This document shows positions 11,576 through 23,861 of a stretch of 64,000 bases of DNA, one piece after another (position 1 is the first letter of the stretch; every line of letters begins with the position of its first letter). Under the pieces are notes generated by a model that ran no database searches, was not told the DNA's origin, and saw only the letters and a list, made by a program, of their open reading frames with translations. The DNA is from Silurus meridionalis (taxonomy: Eukaryota > Chordata > Actinopteri > Siluriformes > Siluridae), in the NCBI RefSeq assembly GCF_014805685.1, contig NC_060896.1, positions 20,144,777-20,208,776 on the forward strand, in the 5' to 3' direction. A program made the position numbers and the translations under genes.

Positions 11576-12810
11576 ATGTGAGTCACCATATAACATTCAA
11601 TGCTGACCAGATGAAGAAGGAGCTTGGGAAACTAAACAAAGGTGTGGGATAGGATGGCAAAACTGAAAAACTAAATGGAATTCTACAGTGTACTTTCAGT
11701 CTAAGCCAAATATGGTGCTTGGTAACTGTAAAACTTCATGTGCTCCAAAGGAAACCATACCATAGCAAGTATGGACAAATCTGTTCTTCTCTGTTTGAGT
11801 TTCTGTTTCAGTTTTTCTTAATTCCATCCCCAATTAGTCAGCTGTAATAGACAGGCTAGAAGAAATTAAAGGTGCAAAGATGGCAGAGATGGTGCCTCCA
11901 TTAGTTAAAAAGTATTAAAGGACAGCTGGACTGGTGCCTGGGTGTTGAATTTGTTAACATTGCACTAAATTGAGATGTACTAAAATGTAATCGAATATGC
12001 CAAGGGATGGCAGATGAGCAAACTGATATGCCTTAATGGAATATAAAGATTAAGTGTCCTATTGTCTCGTGTTACATTACATACAACAGACAGGTCTACT
12101 TATTTACATTTTGTCCTTGTTTTTGGATGTATACTTTCCTCTATGTTCAGTGACCTTGTGCTTGCATTAGGCTCTGTATAAATTAAATTGTTAATCATGA
12201 TAAATCCAGATTTATTTAGCTGGTTAAATCTATATTGTCTCAGTTTTTAACTAGGATATACTAGAAGACTATACATTTCCCAGTTGCTCAGTAAGGACAA
12301 CTTCAACAACATAAAAAGCAACAGAGACTTTGCTACATTCACAAGTTCCAACTAAAGAAACAAAAAAAAGCATGCGTTCAAGCATCCATTGTCCTCTAAT
12401 TGTGTCCGTCTGTTTCTTTTCTTCCCGCTCCGCTTCTTTCTCTTTGTCTATATGCTGCTGTCTTTGTTTTCATGTTCTGCATATCCTCCCTGAGCTCAAG
12501 GATTCAGTTGAATAAATGCTTGTAAAACCCTTTACCGTGACAAGATAAGTATAATAGTATTGCACAGTTTCATATGTATAGGCTTTGGGCTGTGGGTATT
12601 TGTGTAACTTGGTATAAAATGTAAGCAAGCTTAAATAATTTGGTGTCTTCTAGTATGTGTTTCCAAATCTGCGCTGGAGGCATGTGATCTCAAGTGTGTC
12701 ACTTTGCTTTATTAGTTGCTGTGCTGTGTGTTGTGTAACAGGATTCAGAGAAGTGTGTCTGTCTGTGCATGTGCTCTTCCCACAGGCTACAGCAAACATC
12801 TCCTTCAGTT
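11576..12810. other. Non-coding stretch, no gene seen
   Basis: Diffuse AT-rich DNA without terminal repeats, splice-site pairs or long frames that I can support. Confidence 0.5.
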
Positions 12811-12811
12811 G

Positions 12812-12883
<72 letters not shown>

Positions 12884-12885
12884 TC
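12811..12885. repeat. Microsatellite (CTTT)n
   Basis: About 18 perfect tetranucleotide units. Confidence 0.95.
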
Positions 12886-15239
12886 ATTAAGTAAGTATTT
12901 ATAGAGTATAAAAGAGTATCATCTTAGCTTTTTTCTATCACAATGTAATATCCAATATAATAGGATAGTTGGTCCACCATGTGCCACTAAAACAGCTTAA
13001 AAATCACCATTTCATGGAATCTACAAGACAAAATATTTAAGAACTTCTTCAAATCAGTGAGTGGACTTAAGCTTTTGACTCATTGGTGTATACTGATGTA
13101 CGTATGATGTTGTGTATATCATACTGAAAAGCCATCAAATAAAACTTAAACTCTAGTTTACAGTCAAAATACATTTCATGATATTTGAAGAAATTATTAT
13201 TATTATTATTATTATTATTTTTTTTTTTTTGCTTTCTTTAATTTGTAAATGGTTGAATAGCAGAAAATAGAAAGTGTGAAATCCTGTATACCTGCACATT
13301 CTAATAAGCAATTATGTGGTAGTGTAATGCATATGCAGATACATGTCAAGAGCACCATGTTACCATCAAACTGTAGGGGCACAAGTTTGATCCTAGTGAT
13401 TTTATCCCTAGCATGGTTAACATTATGGGTGTAACCCACTGTATTTCTGAAACTGCTGCTCACTTAGGATTTTCATTAACAGCAGTCTTTAAAAGATATG
13501 CAGACGTTAAAAATAAAAATAAAAATAAAAAGTTACTGAGCCTTAGTTATATGGACAGAAATGCCTGGTTGGGGAGAGTCACCAGAGAATATTCAGACTA
13601 ATTTAAGATGAGTAAAATAACTGACTTTGCTAACTCTCTCTGTAGGTAGTCTTTAGTCTAATGAGCTGCTTTCGACTAAATTATTTACATAAATGAAATG
13701 TGAATGAATGTGATTGGCTAAGCTACAATAGATGGTCTCCTATTTGCTGAGTCATTTTCTATCTTTTTCTCTGTATTCATTTTAGCATCAATCATGACTT
13801 TCCATGATATTAGATGAAAAGGGCAAACATTTCATAACTATTAATAGCTGAGGTACAGTTTGTGTTATACTCAAACAATTTACATGTGGGTGAGCTGCAT
13901 ATTATCAAATTTTAATAAATTTATTTTTGTAAATTTTTCTTTATATAATGTAGAAACTTTACTAGGTATTTAATTTAATAGTGTTTGTTTTGTCTATCTA
14001 ATTAGATTTTTTTGAGGAAATAAGTAATAAAGAAGTAAATATTACACATTGTTTGCAATTATTTCCAATATTTTTACCACTTTTCTTACCACTATCATTG
14101 CAACAATTTCACATGTGCAATCACTTTTCAATAAAAAACTAGGAGGAATTGTATGATGTGTAATCACTTGAAATGCCTGTCACAGTCATGAATCTACATT
14201 CTGGGCTAGAAAGCAATCAGCCACTATCTTTGTGTATAGCCATTTTTCTGTGTATAACCATTTGTATTGACTTTGCACTCCATAGAAATCCCAAACTAAT
14301 TAGATTTAAGGGAATTTGTTAAAAGTAAATAATTTGATCCTAATCCTATTCTTATTCACATACTCACTCTATCATTCCAGCTTCTCTTTTTCGTTTTCTC
14401 AGAAGTGTCCACTCTCTGTTCCCTAGAGTGTTATTGTTGCCTGTCTAGGCTTGTCTTATGAGAAAATAATGGATTTGTATTACACCACCTCTTGCTTGAT
14501 CTTGATTTTTTTTTTAAGTCTGATGCAGCAGATGTGATCTCTGACCTTTGATCTCACCCATCAGTGTTTTGTTGACAAGAACAGATAGCCCACTATTGTA
14601 CTCTTCAGAGCAGACGTTGTGATGAAAACACAGAACACATTGTAGAGGAGGGTACTAATTGTGTCAATATTAGGTTCTAGACATTAAGAGACACATTAAT
14701 TTAAGAATTTCTCACAGCTAACTAAGCCATGTTCATAAACAGCCTTTATTAATTAATTAATGTGTCAGATTGTACAAAATAATATCAAATATTGGCCACA
14801 TTCTGCACTTGTTTGCAATATATTTATGTTCATGTTCATGTAAAGGTAAATTTAACAAGTAAATACACATCAAATGCCAATGTTAAAATTAACAAACTTG
14901 TTTCTGTATGCCTCAAAAACATTAATTAGCCTTTTAATATACTGATTTTATATTTTAATATGTGCTTCCTCCATCTTTTATATTCTAATGAGGTCACATT
15001 GTGGCATGTTGACTGTTTATCAGTCACGCATCTTTGCATGATACAAATGAACAGGTCAGAGTTCAACAGACTTAAACTTAAATTCATTCGCATCAAGCTT
15101 GTATTTCCAGTCTCCAGCATTTCTAAGCCTATAAATGGAAGTCAGTGAAACAAAAAGTGTAGATTGACTGTCCCACAAGACATAATCAAAATTGTTTTAT
15201 CCTCTGCTGCCTGGACAGTATTCCCTTCTGTCGTCTAGA
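12886..15239. other. Non-coding stretch with (ATT)n/T run at 13191-13230
   Basis: AT-rich DNA. Low-complexity features are (ATT)n followed by about 14 T at 13191-13230, (AAAAT)-type repeats at 13509-13530, and short A/T runs. No supported genes. Confidence 0.55.
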
Positions 15240-15410
15240 CAGGATTCACTTGAATTCAGCCTTTCCTCTCGATCTCTGCTCTCCCACAATTTCTTGGGGA
15301 AGTCTCAATGAAACACACGAGTCAGCTTTCAGAGAGAAGTTCCAAAGCTTTATTGTGTCATACATGAAGATATACTTCCGCAGAGAAGGAGAGAAAGGGG
15401 ATGGGCTGCC

Positions 15411-15412
<2 letters not shown>
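15240..15412 (-). other. Possible LTR-like segment (weak)
   Basis: On the minus strand an AATAAA (complement of 15348-15353, in 'aagctttattgtgtc') is followed by 'gctttggaacttctctctga' and a stretch rich in CTT/GAG words. This resembles the R-U5 part of a retroviral-type LTR, with a TATA-like word upstream. No matching LTR, primer binding site or coding region is visible, so this is only a suggestion. Confidence 0.2.

Positions 15413-15448
<36 letters not shown>
15413..15448. repeat. Microsatellite (GT)n
   Basis: About 18 GT units. Confidence 0.95.
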
Positions 15449-15451
<3 letters not shown>

Positions 15452-16246
15452 CAGAAGAGAAAGTTGGGAGAGACTCCACAAGGTTATGCTGAGCCTGCAA
15501 AAGATAAGCCTAAAACAGAAATACAGGAACCACTGTGTGTGTACGAGCAAAGTAACACATGCCACAAAAAGATAGTTCAGGGTATGGTCAACAGAAGAAA
15601 AAAGGTATTCTAGTAACATATAACAAAATCACTTTAACTACTTATGGCAACAAGATACATATTAACATATTGTGAGAACATAAAAACAGTTGACGAAAAT
15701 AACCACATCTGGTCATGTTATTCGTTTAAGAGAAGCAACAAAACGCAGGTTAGCCATACCAAAAGGCGACAGTTTGGGTTTTCTCACAGCGTAAGCTTAT
15801 GAAGGATAAAGACAAGAACTGAGTGTTCTGGGTCAACCTAATCTAGGACTAGTGATCAAGGATATCTCACACCTATGAAACAAACTGATTTTTTAACCTT
15901 CTGTCATAGCCAATTCCTTTTCTAAAATTTCTGACACTGCATTGTCTGACAGCAAGCATCAAGAATACCATGCAATCGAAGACTTACCACCAAATTCTAA
16001 ACACAAAGTAACTTTACAACAAAAAATTATATATTCTTTTATTTTATCTTCAGTGCAATTTAGCACAAAATATTATTGTTTGATTTGATACAGAGATCTT
16101 AATACAGAGAACACAATTATTAAATAGTTACAATGTGTCTTTTCAGTAAACATGCCTGAAAAAGAAGAATACATTGTGCACTTTTGCTAGCTTGTGCTTT
16201 CTTTAGGCAGGAGCAAATACATTTACTTCCATCTGTCATGTTTTCA

Positions 16247-16297
16247 CAGATAACATGCCAAAATGCACTTTGCATGAGCAAAGTGCATTTTGATCTG
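16247..16297. other. Near-perfect hairpin
   Basis: Arms 'aaaatgcactttgc' (16260-16273) and its exact complement (16278-16291) surround the loop ATGA. An outer pair ACAGAT/ATCTGT extends the stem after an internal loop. No polymerase III boxes or known microRNA were recognised. Confidence 0.6.
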
Positions 16298-16630
16298 TAA
16301 AAAACCTACTGCCTCGCATTCTGGAAATAAATATTTTTTTCTTTACATCTGTGCTCAATTATTTTGCTTGCCAAATGCATTGAACCCAAAAACACCATAT
16401 TTTGTCTAACAATGCAAGACAGGAAAGTTTGTTTTAGCAGCAATCAGTTTCTGCTCTATCTCAATTAGGAAGCAATCAGAATAGTTCCTGCTTGAAGCAC
16501 CTTAAGCACTTTAATGTCCTCCTGCCCATGCTAATTAGTGGTTGTAGTACAAATGGAATAACTGATGTTTTGCCAAAATGAAAACCCTTGTTGATGGAAA
16601 TTGACTAGTCTTATTAAAAAACAAATGACT

Positions 16631-16635
<5 letters not shown>

Positions 16636-16697
<62 letters not shown>
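16636..16697. repeat. Microsatellite (TA)n
   Basis: About 30 TA units. Confidence 0.95.
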
Positions 16698-16700
<3 letters not shown>

Positions 16701-17774
16701 AAAGGAAAAGGGAGATGGATCGAGTTGTGAAAGGAATGGAGAGATGGACATTGCCTGGCATGTCATTCATTATGTTACTGCCAGCATCATCCTCGGGAGT
16801 CTCATGCTCAGTCCATTTCGCTGTTGTCATCATTTTTTCCTTCTTAATTAGATGTAGCCAGTGTTTAAGTGCATTTTTATGCAGGCGATAAATTGTGTTT
16901 ATGGCAGCAGGAAGAACAAGGCTGCTCTCGTACTGATAAAACCTCCTTCTGGGGTTATGTTTATCACCTGTGTGAGAGTGCAGGCATGTCTGTGTGTGTA
17001 TGTGTGTGGGGAGATGTATACGCTGTGTTTATTCCATTGTGTGCGTGTGTGAACTATTTGCCGATTTGTCTTAGCCTTCTTTCGGCTGCTGCTTTGTTTT
17101 CTCCTGGTGCGCTAAGCTCATTTCTGTTTGGCACACACACTTTCACGCACACACACTGTCTTGCTCTCTTGCATTGGCAACTTGCAGACACAAGGGTGCA
17201 AGTCTTTATTTCATGTAGTGATGATTTTAAAGAAACAGTTGCACTTTGCTCTTTATTATGAAGGTCTTCAGAGGTGGGGAGAGTTGCCAAAAACATACTC
17301 AAGTAAAAGTTTCTTCAGAAGTAATGACTCAAACAATTTAATTGCTGTACTATTCCCTATATATGCTTATGTATAGCATTATACAAAATGTGTTCCTCTC
17401 ATAGGGTGGCACACTGGCTGATACTTCAGGTTGTTATTTCAGGTTGTCATTGTGTTATATAATGAAGCTAATATGTTGACCTTCATGTGACTGGCAGAGC
17501 ATGTTTAATGTCACTGTGCATGCAATATATAAAAATATACAGTTTAACCGGAAGAGTGAATTTTTTTTGGCTCTAAAATGCCATCTAGTGAATATTGCTT
17601 TTAATTCTACAGATTACTATATAATATACATGTGAATGTCTGAACACTGCTGGTCTTTTTCCCAACACCATTGGCTATTGTGACTGCTATCCAGCTCATT
17701 GCAATCATTAGGCATGCAATGTCCAGCCTATCCGATATTATTATATGGAAGAAGTGAAAACCAATAGCATTATA

Positions 17775-18035
17775 TTGCCAGTCCCCGACTTACGATGGAG
17801 TTGCGTTCTGATGACCTCATGGTAACTTGCGAATATAAGTCGAGACATGGCCTAGCCTACCCAGGAGTCTTAAAGAATGATCATCACAATAGGGTAATAT
17901 ACTGTGATACTTGTTAATAATTTAACAAATTACAAAATATAATTAAACAAATCAGCAATACCGTAATGTAGAAACTATGAATGGATGAGCGCCAGTTCAT
18001 GAGTGGAATGTTGAACCGGACGTGCTCTGTAGCCC
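17775..18035. mobile_element. Pogo/Tigger-like miniature element fragment
   Basis: 'ccccgacttacgatggagtt', 'aatataagtcgagac' and 'ggcctagcctacc' resemble the ends and interior of vertebrate Tigger-type (pogo, Tc1/mariner superfamily) elements. Only one end is clear. The assignment is from recalled sequence similarity and is tentative. Confidence 0.4.
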
Positions 18036-18334
18036 TGAGAGATGCATGAGCTAAAATTGGGCTTTAAACAACAAAAACACAGAGAAAAAAAAAGCTCTAA
18101 CACAGAGACAACTGAACTCTTTCGACAGCTGAGAGAGTATCTCAAAAGGTGGAAGATAGGTAAGTCCTGGCAGCGTTCCAATGCTTATAACAACCCCTAT
18201 CCTAAAAGGAAGGCTTTCCACTATATTCTGAAGTGTGACTATGGAGATTTGTGCTCTTTCCTGCACACAAGCTTTAGTGAGGTTGGGCACTGTAGGAAAC
18301 AACATTCTTTCAGTCAGTGTTTTAATTTATCTTA

Positions 18335-18602
18335 AGGGTTTTCAGTGGGTTTGTGATCAGTAATCTGTGGAAGCCACTCAAGTTGTTCCCAACACCCTTG
18401 GCAAAATATGACTGCGTAGGAATTCCCTTTGTCATGCTGGAAAAGGTTTGAACCACTTAGTTCAAGTTGAGAAAAATTCTTAATGTTAAAGCATACAAAG
18501 GCATTCCAGACAACTGTGTGCTTTAAATGGTTGTTTGGGGAAGACATTCATATGAGTGTGATTATAAAATATCCACACACTTTTGGTCATGTAGTGAACA
18601 TA
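18335..18602. mobile_element. Tc1-derived miniature element remnant
   Basis: The block contains 'tttgtcatgctggaaaaggt', 'gcatacaaaggcattccaga' and ends in 'ccacacacttttggtcatgt'. This is the other half of the Tc1-related fish element seen at 7018-7345 and 42690-42850. No coding capacity remains. Confidence 0.55.
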
Positions 18603-19499
18603 CTACAAACGAATCTTTCAAGCCCCTAATGCAATTGAAATGTCAAAGTGTTGCTCTGCCACTTTGCCCTTTGCCACTGTTGCCAGAGCCTGTCAGTTTG
18701 TTTGTCAGAGATAACTAGATCTTTTGATAAATACAGATGTATAAGAATTCCCCAAGATACATCAATATTTAGAGTTATATATCATTTTGACCACATAAGT
18801 TGTATATACTAGAAGAAAGGAGCTGTGGATCTTTACATGTGCAACATCAACATCTGACAACTGCCCTGGTGAAAAGAATTATGGTACTGGCTGCACCAAG
18901 ATGTATGTGTATGCATAAGACTGTTGTCAATAATGTTGTCTTCTTATATACACTCTGTGATTATAAGATTAATTGTATGTACTAAACATACTAGGTGGAA
19001 ATCATGTTTGTGTTTCTTCGTGTTGGCTGTGCTTATTTATTATAGACATTTTGTGGGCATATGTGTGTGACATCTATTTTGGCAAGGTGTTTGCTGTACA
19101 ATTACAGCAATATAATAACATTATAACATACAACAATGTAATATATACAATTATTTTATTTTGAAGACTGTTAATGGCATGTGTGTGTGTTTGTGTGTAG
19201 ACTTCTGGTAATCCCAGAGCAATCATACAGTGGCTGATTGAAAATAGAGTGATGGAGAAAAAGAAATCAAGCTGGACACAATGTCTTTCAAAAGTGACAA
19301 TGTTGTCTACAAGTTTGCAAGTGTATGAGTCAGACAGATACAAACAAAGATAGAAACACTCAAAAATCTATTATGAATTGTTGCATTATATTAGGACCAC
19401 CTAGAGACCGGCACAATTATCCAATCACTCAAGCTCAATTCTACTAAACTAAAGTATAGTTACTCCAGTCACTACATTTTCAACGAAAGAGCAGTTGTA

Positions 19500-19765
19500 A
19501 AAAAAAAAAAAAAAAAAAAGAGAAGCAGAGAGGAAACAAATCGCAAATGAAGAAGAGCAGCTACATGTATATTACTGCACAGTGAAATTCTTTGCTTTGC
19601 ATATTCCAATGATTTTTTTAGGAACTGGGGTCAGAACACAGGAACAGCCATGTTGCAGCACCCTTGGAGCACAGATGTTGTTGGGCCTTGTTAAGGGCCC
19701 AAGAGTGGCAGCTTAGCTCAACAGTCTGTTAGCCATTGTATTAACTACTCCAGTCAAAGGCAGCT
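19500..19765. repeat. Poly-A run and catfish-type interspersed repeat
   Basis: About 20 A at 19500-19519 is followed from about 19555 by 'acagtgaaattctttgcttt', 'aactggggtcagaacacagg' and 'agggcccaagagtggcagct'. This is a repeat I know as common in fish, perhaps a SINE or LINE tail. The exact family is not assigned. Confidence 0.5.
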
Positions 19766-21623
19766 TCGACATGGGACAACCCATAACAGGCAGAAGCATA
19801 GTTGCAGCTGTATGATAAAGAGTGGAAACCAATGGCACACTATTCAAAGAATTTGTCTGAAGCTGACGCCAAATATGCCCAGATCTAAAAGGGGTGTCTT
19901 GCCAGTGTTTTAATCTGTAAGAGATTTACTTAGATGATGTTCCACTGAGATGCTAAATTCAAACCAGCTGTTGAATCTGTACCAGGCAAGACCATAATGA
20001 TGGCTGACACTTTGTCCTCTAGGTATCTCTTGAACCTGGAAGTGAACAAAGCCACACATTAGTGACAGGACAGGGTTAAATCAAAGACTTCATTGACAGC
20101 ATGTCTGCAACACCACTAAGACCTAAACCATTTAAGTGACCAATGTAAAAGACAGTAATCTGCAAATGGTCCTGAGTTATGGACATCCAGTCAGGAGGAT
20201 CAGCATACATAGATGATGTACCAGCAGCTATCAAGGAGTTTTATCCTAATTTGAAATTAACTGTCAAAGCGCAAATAAATTATTACCAGAGGCAACTGCA
20301 TGCACATTCCTGATGCTTTGACATGTTAAATGAATGACACCAGGGCCTGACCAATTGTTCTTTTATCCAATTAAGTGTGAGCAAACTTTGGCAGCTTTAG
20401 ATTTCACCTGTAATTATAAAGAAGCCATGAGACATGACACATGCAGACAAAAGAGTCACTAATCTAACACTAACCCCCAAAATTTTTTAACACATTTATT
20501 TGCTCCAGCTGCAAAACTATGCAATGAGATTCTGATGTGGGTATGCAGTTTATTTACCACAAGTTTCAATTTCATTCTAAACTCTACGAGCCTCATAGCT
20601 TTTATAGAAACTAAAGAAGCATAATTTGTACACTAATCATGTCTTGGTTGGCTGACCAAATTTAAATGGAAAATTTATGCAAATTAATTTTTTTTTTCCA
20701 AAAGTAGTCTTTTAATGTAATCAATTTCTCTGAGCATGTCAGTATTACAGAAAAAATAGATTTAAATTAATGAGGTTGGAAATTCATTTATGATTATTGT
20801 GGTCATGTAAACAAACAAAATAATCCATTAATCTTCCAGGTAGATGAGCAGCCATGTCCCTCAATATCCACAGCGTGTTTATCGGAAGATCTAGTCCACT
20901 CTTTGTCAAATCATGCCACAGTGAGAGGAGCTAATGAAGCATGGCAAAATTCTGATGAGCAAAATTCCCATCCTACCCTAATGGGCCCTGAAGAAAAGAT
21001 TTCTAATTAGGGTCTCAAACAGGTGCCTCTCATTACTGTGGGATGAAAAAAAGAGCAAGAGAAAAGGACTGGCGAAATGTTGGAAAACAGAAGCAACTTT
21101 CAAAAGTTTCGTTTGAGATCAAATTAAATAAGATTTGTATTTGAGTATTTTTATTGATGCTACATATTCTTTAAAAACATTTTCATATATTTGAATTCAG
21201 CACGGCATTCGAAAGACTAGGAAAATATACTGCTAGAATGAAAAAAAAAATTGTTTAAGTTAATATATTAAGACAATACGTTTAAGTGCTTGGATATATT
21301 TATGTGACAAGAGGTACAACTTCTAAAGTGTTTAACTCTGAGCACTGTGTATATGTCAGGACAACACAAATGTTTAAAATGGCACCTTTACACACCTTTT
21401 CCTAATTAGTAATTAGTAAAATTATTTTTGCTTGTAAAAACTGGCCACAGTATCCAGAGTTGCCAAAGCAAAACTCTTTTATATACCTAAAAACTATTAA
21501 TATCAGTATTAACATCAATTTATCATTAATAACTATGAATAAACAAATAAAATAAATGTGAAAAAAAAAATGAAATCCAACATTTTATCTATTATGGTTC
21601 TCATGTTTCCTGGAATGGTTCTT
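19766..21623. other. Non-coding stretch with candidate conserved blocks
   Basis: No genes or repeats are recognised. About 20240-20460 and 20840-21060 are balanced in composition, repeat-free and rich in homeodomain-type TAAT/ATTA words ('ccaattaagtgtgagcaaac', 'gagaggagctaatgaagcat'). They read like vertebrate conserved non-coding elements, an impression that only alignment could confirm. Confidence 0.3.
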
Positions 21624-21627
21624 GTAT

Positions 21628-21658
<31 letters not shown>

Positions 21659-21660
21659 CT
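21624..21660. repeat. Microsatellite (TTTA)n
   Basis: About nine perfect tetranucleotide units. Confidence 0.9.
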
Positions 21661-22252
21661 TTTAAATAATTGACAAGCACAGTTTAAATGACACAGCAAC
21701 AGCATTACATATAAGCACATTATACTTAGTGTATGTATACTTGCACTATTTTCTAATCCACAGAGAAGGTTACATTCTCTGAAAAAGGCGGTAGTGGCAA
21801 GCTTAAGAGTTTCTGGGTTTAATAATAACTACAAGTCTAAAAATAAATAAATAAAATGACATAAAATAAATGCAAGAATGTCTTTTCTTACACAGTAACT
21901 AAGATGGGAATGGCACATTATCACATAGATAGCCTATTTCTCTTGTTTGTCAGACCATGGGGTACCTTAAAGAAGTATATTTTTTTTGATCAATGATCGT
22001 TATTGCTAAATGATAGATGTCACAAATGCACACAAATGCTTTGCCCCAGGTCTACATTTTGGTATACTACTGACCATTTATTTAAAAAATCTCCAATATA
22101 TCTTATGTTCATCTCAATAATGGTCAATACTTGTGAATTGAAACAGAACCCTAAAAGCTCTTCCCATGTTGTCACGTGAGTGTAAACAGATGGACTGTAG
22201 ATAGACTGAAGAGAGAATAGTAATGGAGTTTTCATTATTTAAATAAAGGTAT

Positions 22253-22314
22253 ATCTTATCTTATCTTATCTTATCTTATCTTATCTTATCTTATCTTATC
22301 TTATCTTATCTTAT
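22253..22314. repeat. Microsatellite (TTATC)n
   Basis: About 12 perfect pentanucleotide units. Confidence 0.95.
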
Positions 22315-23632
22315 TAATGTAATAGTAACCAGGTGTTAATTTATATTATTATAATATAGTATAATTTTCCAAGACTGAGATACACATCTAATATACATAC
22401 ACATGTAATATTAGTGGTAAAGTCAAGCTTATCACATGACTCTTCAGGACTGTGAGCCAATAAAACACCAAACTCCAGGATATTTAGCTATATTTTTAGC
22501 TTTTTTTTATTATTATTTTAAAGCAACATACTAAAATGGTCAAAATGCAATTGTCTAAATGTTAATAAAAATAAACCATTACATTGAAAAATATGGTTAA
22601 TTTAATTGCTACCTTTTGTAGCTGGTTTATGTTGAATAATATTTTGTGCTCATTGAGGGCTGTTATTAGTAACACATGGTTTGTTTGCACATCTGGCACT
22701 TCTGTTGGGCATTATCAAGGTTTCTATTCCTTTTCATGCCTGAAATCAGGCTAGCAGAAACTGAGATCATTTATGTTGCTCTTCATTTCAGTTGATTAAT
22801 TTAGACAATGCTTTATGTATAAAAGAACGTATTTAATCACTGGCCATATTCAGCTGTAACCAACCATTTAAGCCCATTAAGCTAGAGAATGTTAACTCAG
22901 CCAGGCATTGCACTTCCAATTTAAGCTAAAGAGTCACAAACTGAGTATTCATTTTAATGTTTCATTATAATTTATTTTTTAACCTGTTATAAAATGCACA
23001 GCTATCCAATGACTATTTCACTTACAATCTATTTTGATTGGAATACTGTAAAGGGTTTAGGTAACTTAAGCTGGCTTAATGCTTTTGTCATAAATGTGCA
23101 ATTACAGTAAATATAGTCACTATATGCATAAATATTACATATTAAACATGTGTTCTATGAAAGGCATTAAGTGACAATCAGTTGGTGTATCTGAGAGAAA
23201 CTTTCTATTGCCTAAGCAGTTGGAAAATGAAAGAAGCAATTGCTAATTGTCATAAATAGTACATATATAATTCCAGAAACAACAAAGTTTTGCTCATCTT
23301 GAAACATCTTGAAACAAAATAAATCTTGTTCTCCCTTAATAAATCTTGTTTGGTTTTTTAAAAGTTTGCATTTATATTAATTATATACTGTACTTGTATT
23401 TGTGTCAGCCCTCAGCTTTCTCCCAAATTCTGGAATATCTGGTCACATGAAAATAACAGCAATTCTGTAGTTCAAATATTCATTTCAAACTTCCAGTGTT
23501 TTTGAGTTTAATAAGCACAAGTAAAGTGAATAATTTTTTATTATTATTAATATTATTATTAAATGGAGAGGCCAAGAACTGCTGGCGTATTGCTCACAAT
23601 ACAACATACATAGAGCAAAGTCAAATATCTGA

Positions 23633-23633
<1 letters not shown>
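22315..23633. other. Non-coding stretch, no gene seen
   Basis: AT-rich DNA with no supported coding or transposon features. Confidence 0.5.

Positions 23634-23711
<78 letters not shown>
23634..23711. repeat. Poly-A followed by (TA)n
   Basis: About 19 A, then about 29 TA units. Confidence 0.95.
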
Positions 23712-23714
<3 letters not shown>

Positions 23715-23861
23715 TTTAGATATTTGACCTTGCTCTGACCTTGACCAAATCCATAATTGTATGACGTTTTTATTATTTTCCCCAATTTTGTTAATCTACT
23801 GGTTTTAATAATAATTCCATATACACTATATGGGCGAAAGTATTTTCCAGCCACCTGGTTC

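Noticed and set aside
12657..12904. Open frames with Phe-Leu-Ser or Lys-Glu-Arg repeats
   Set aside because: They are made by the (CTTT)n microsatellite.
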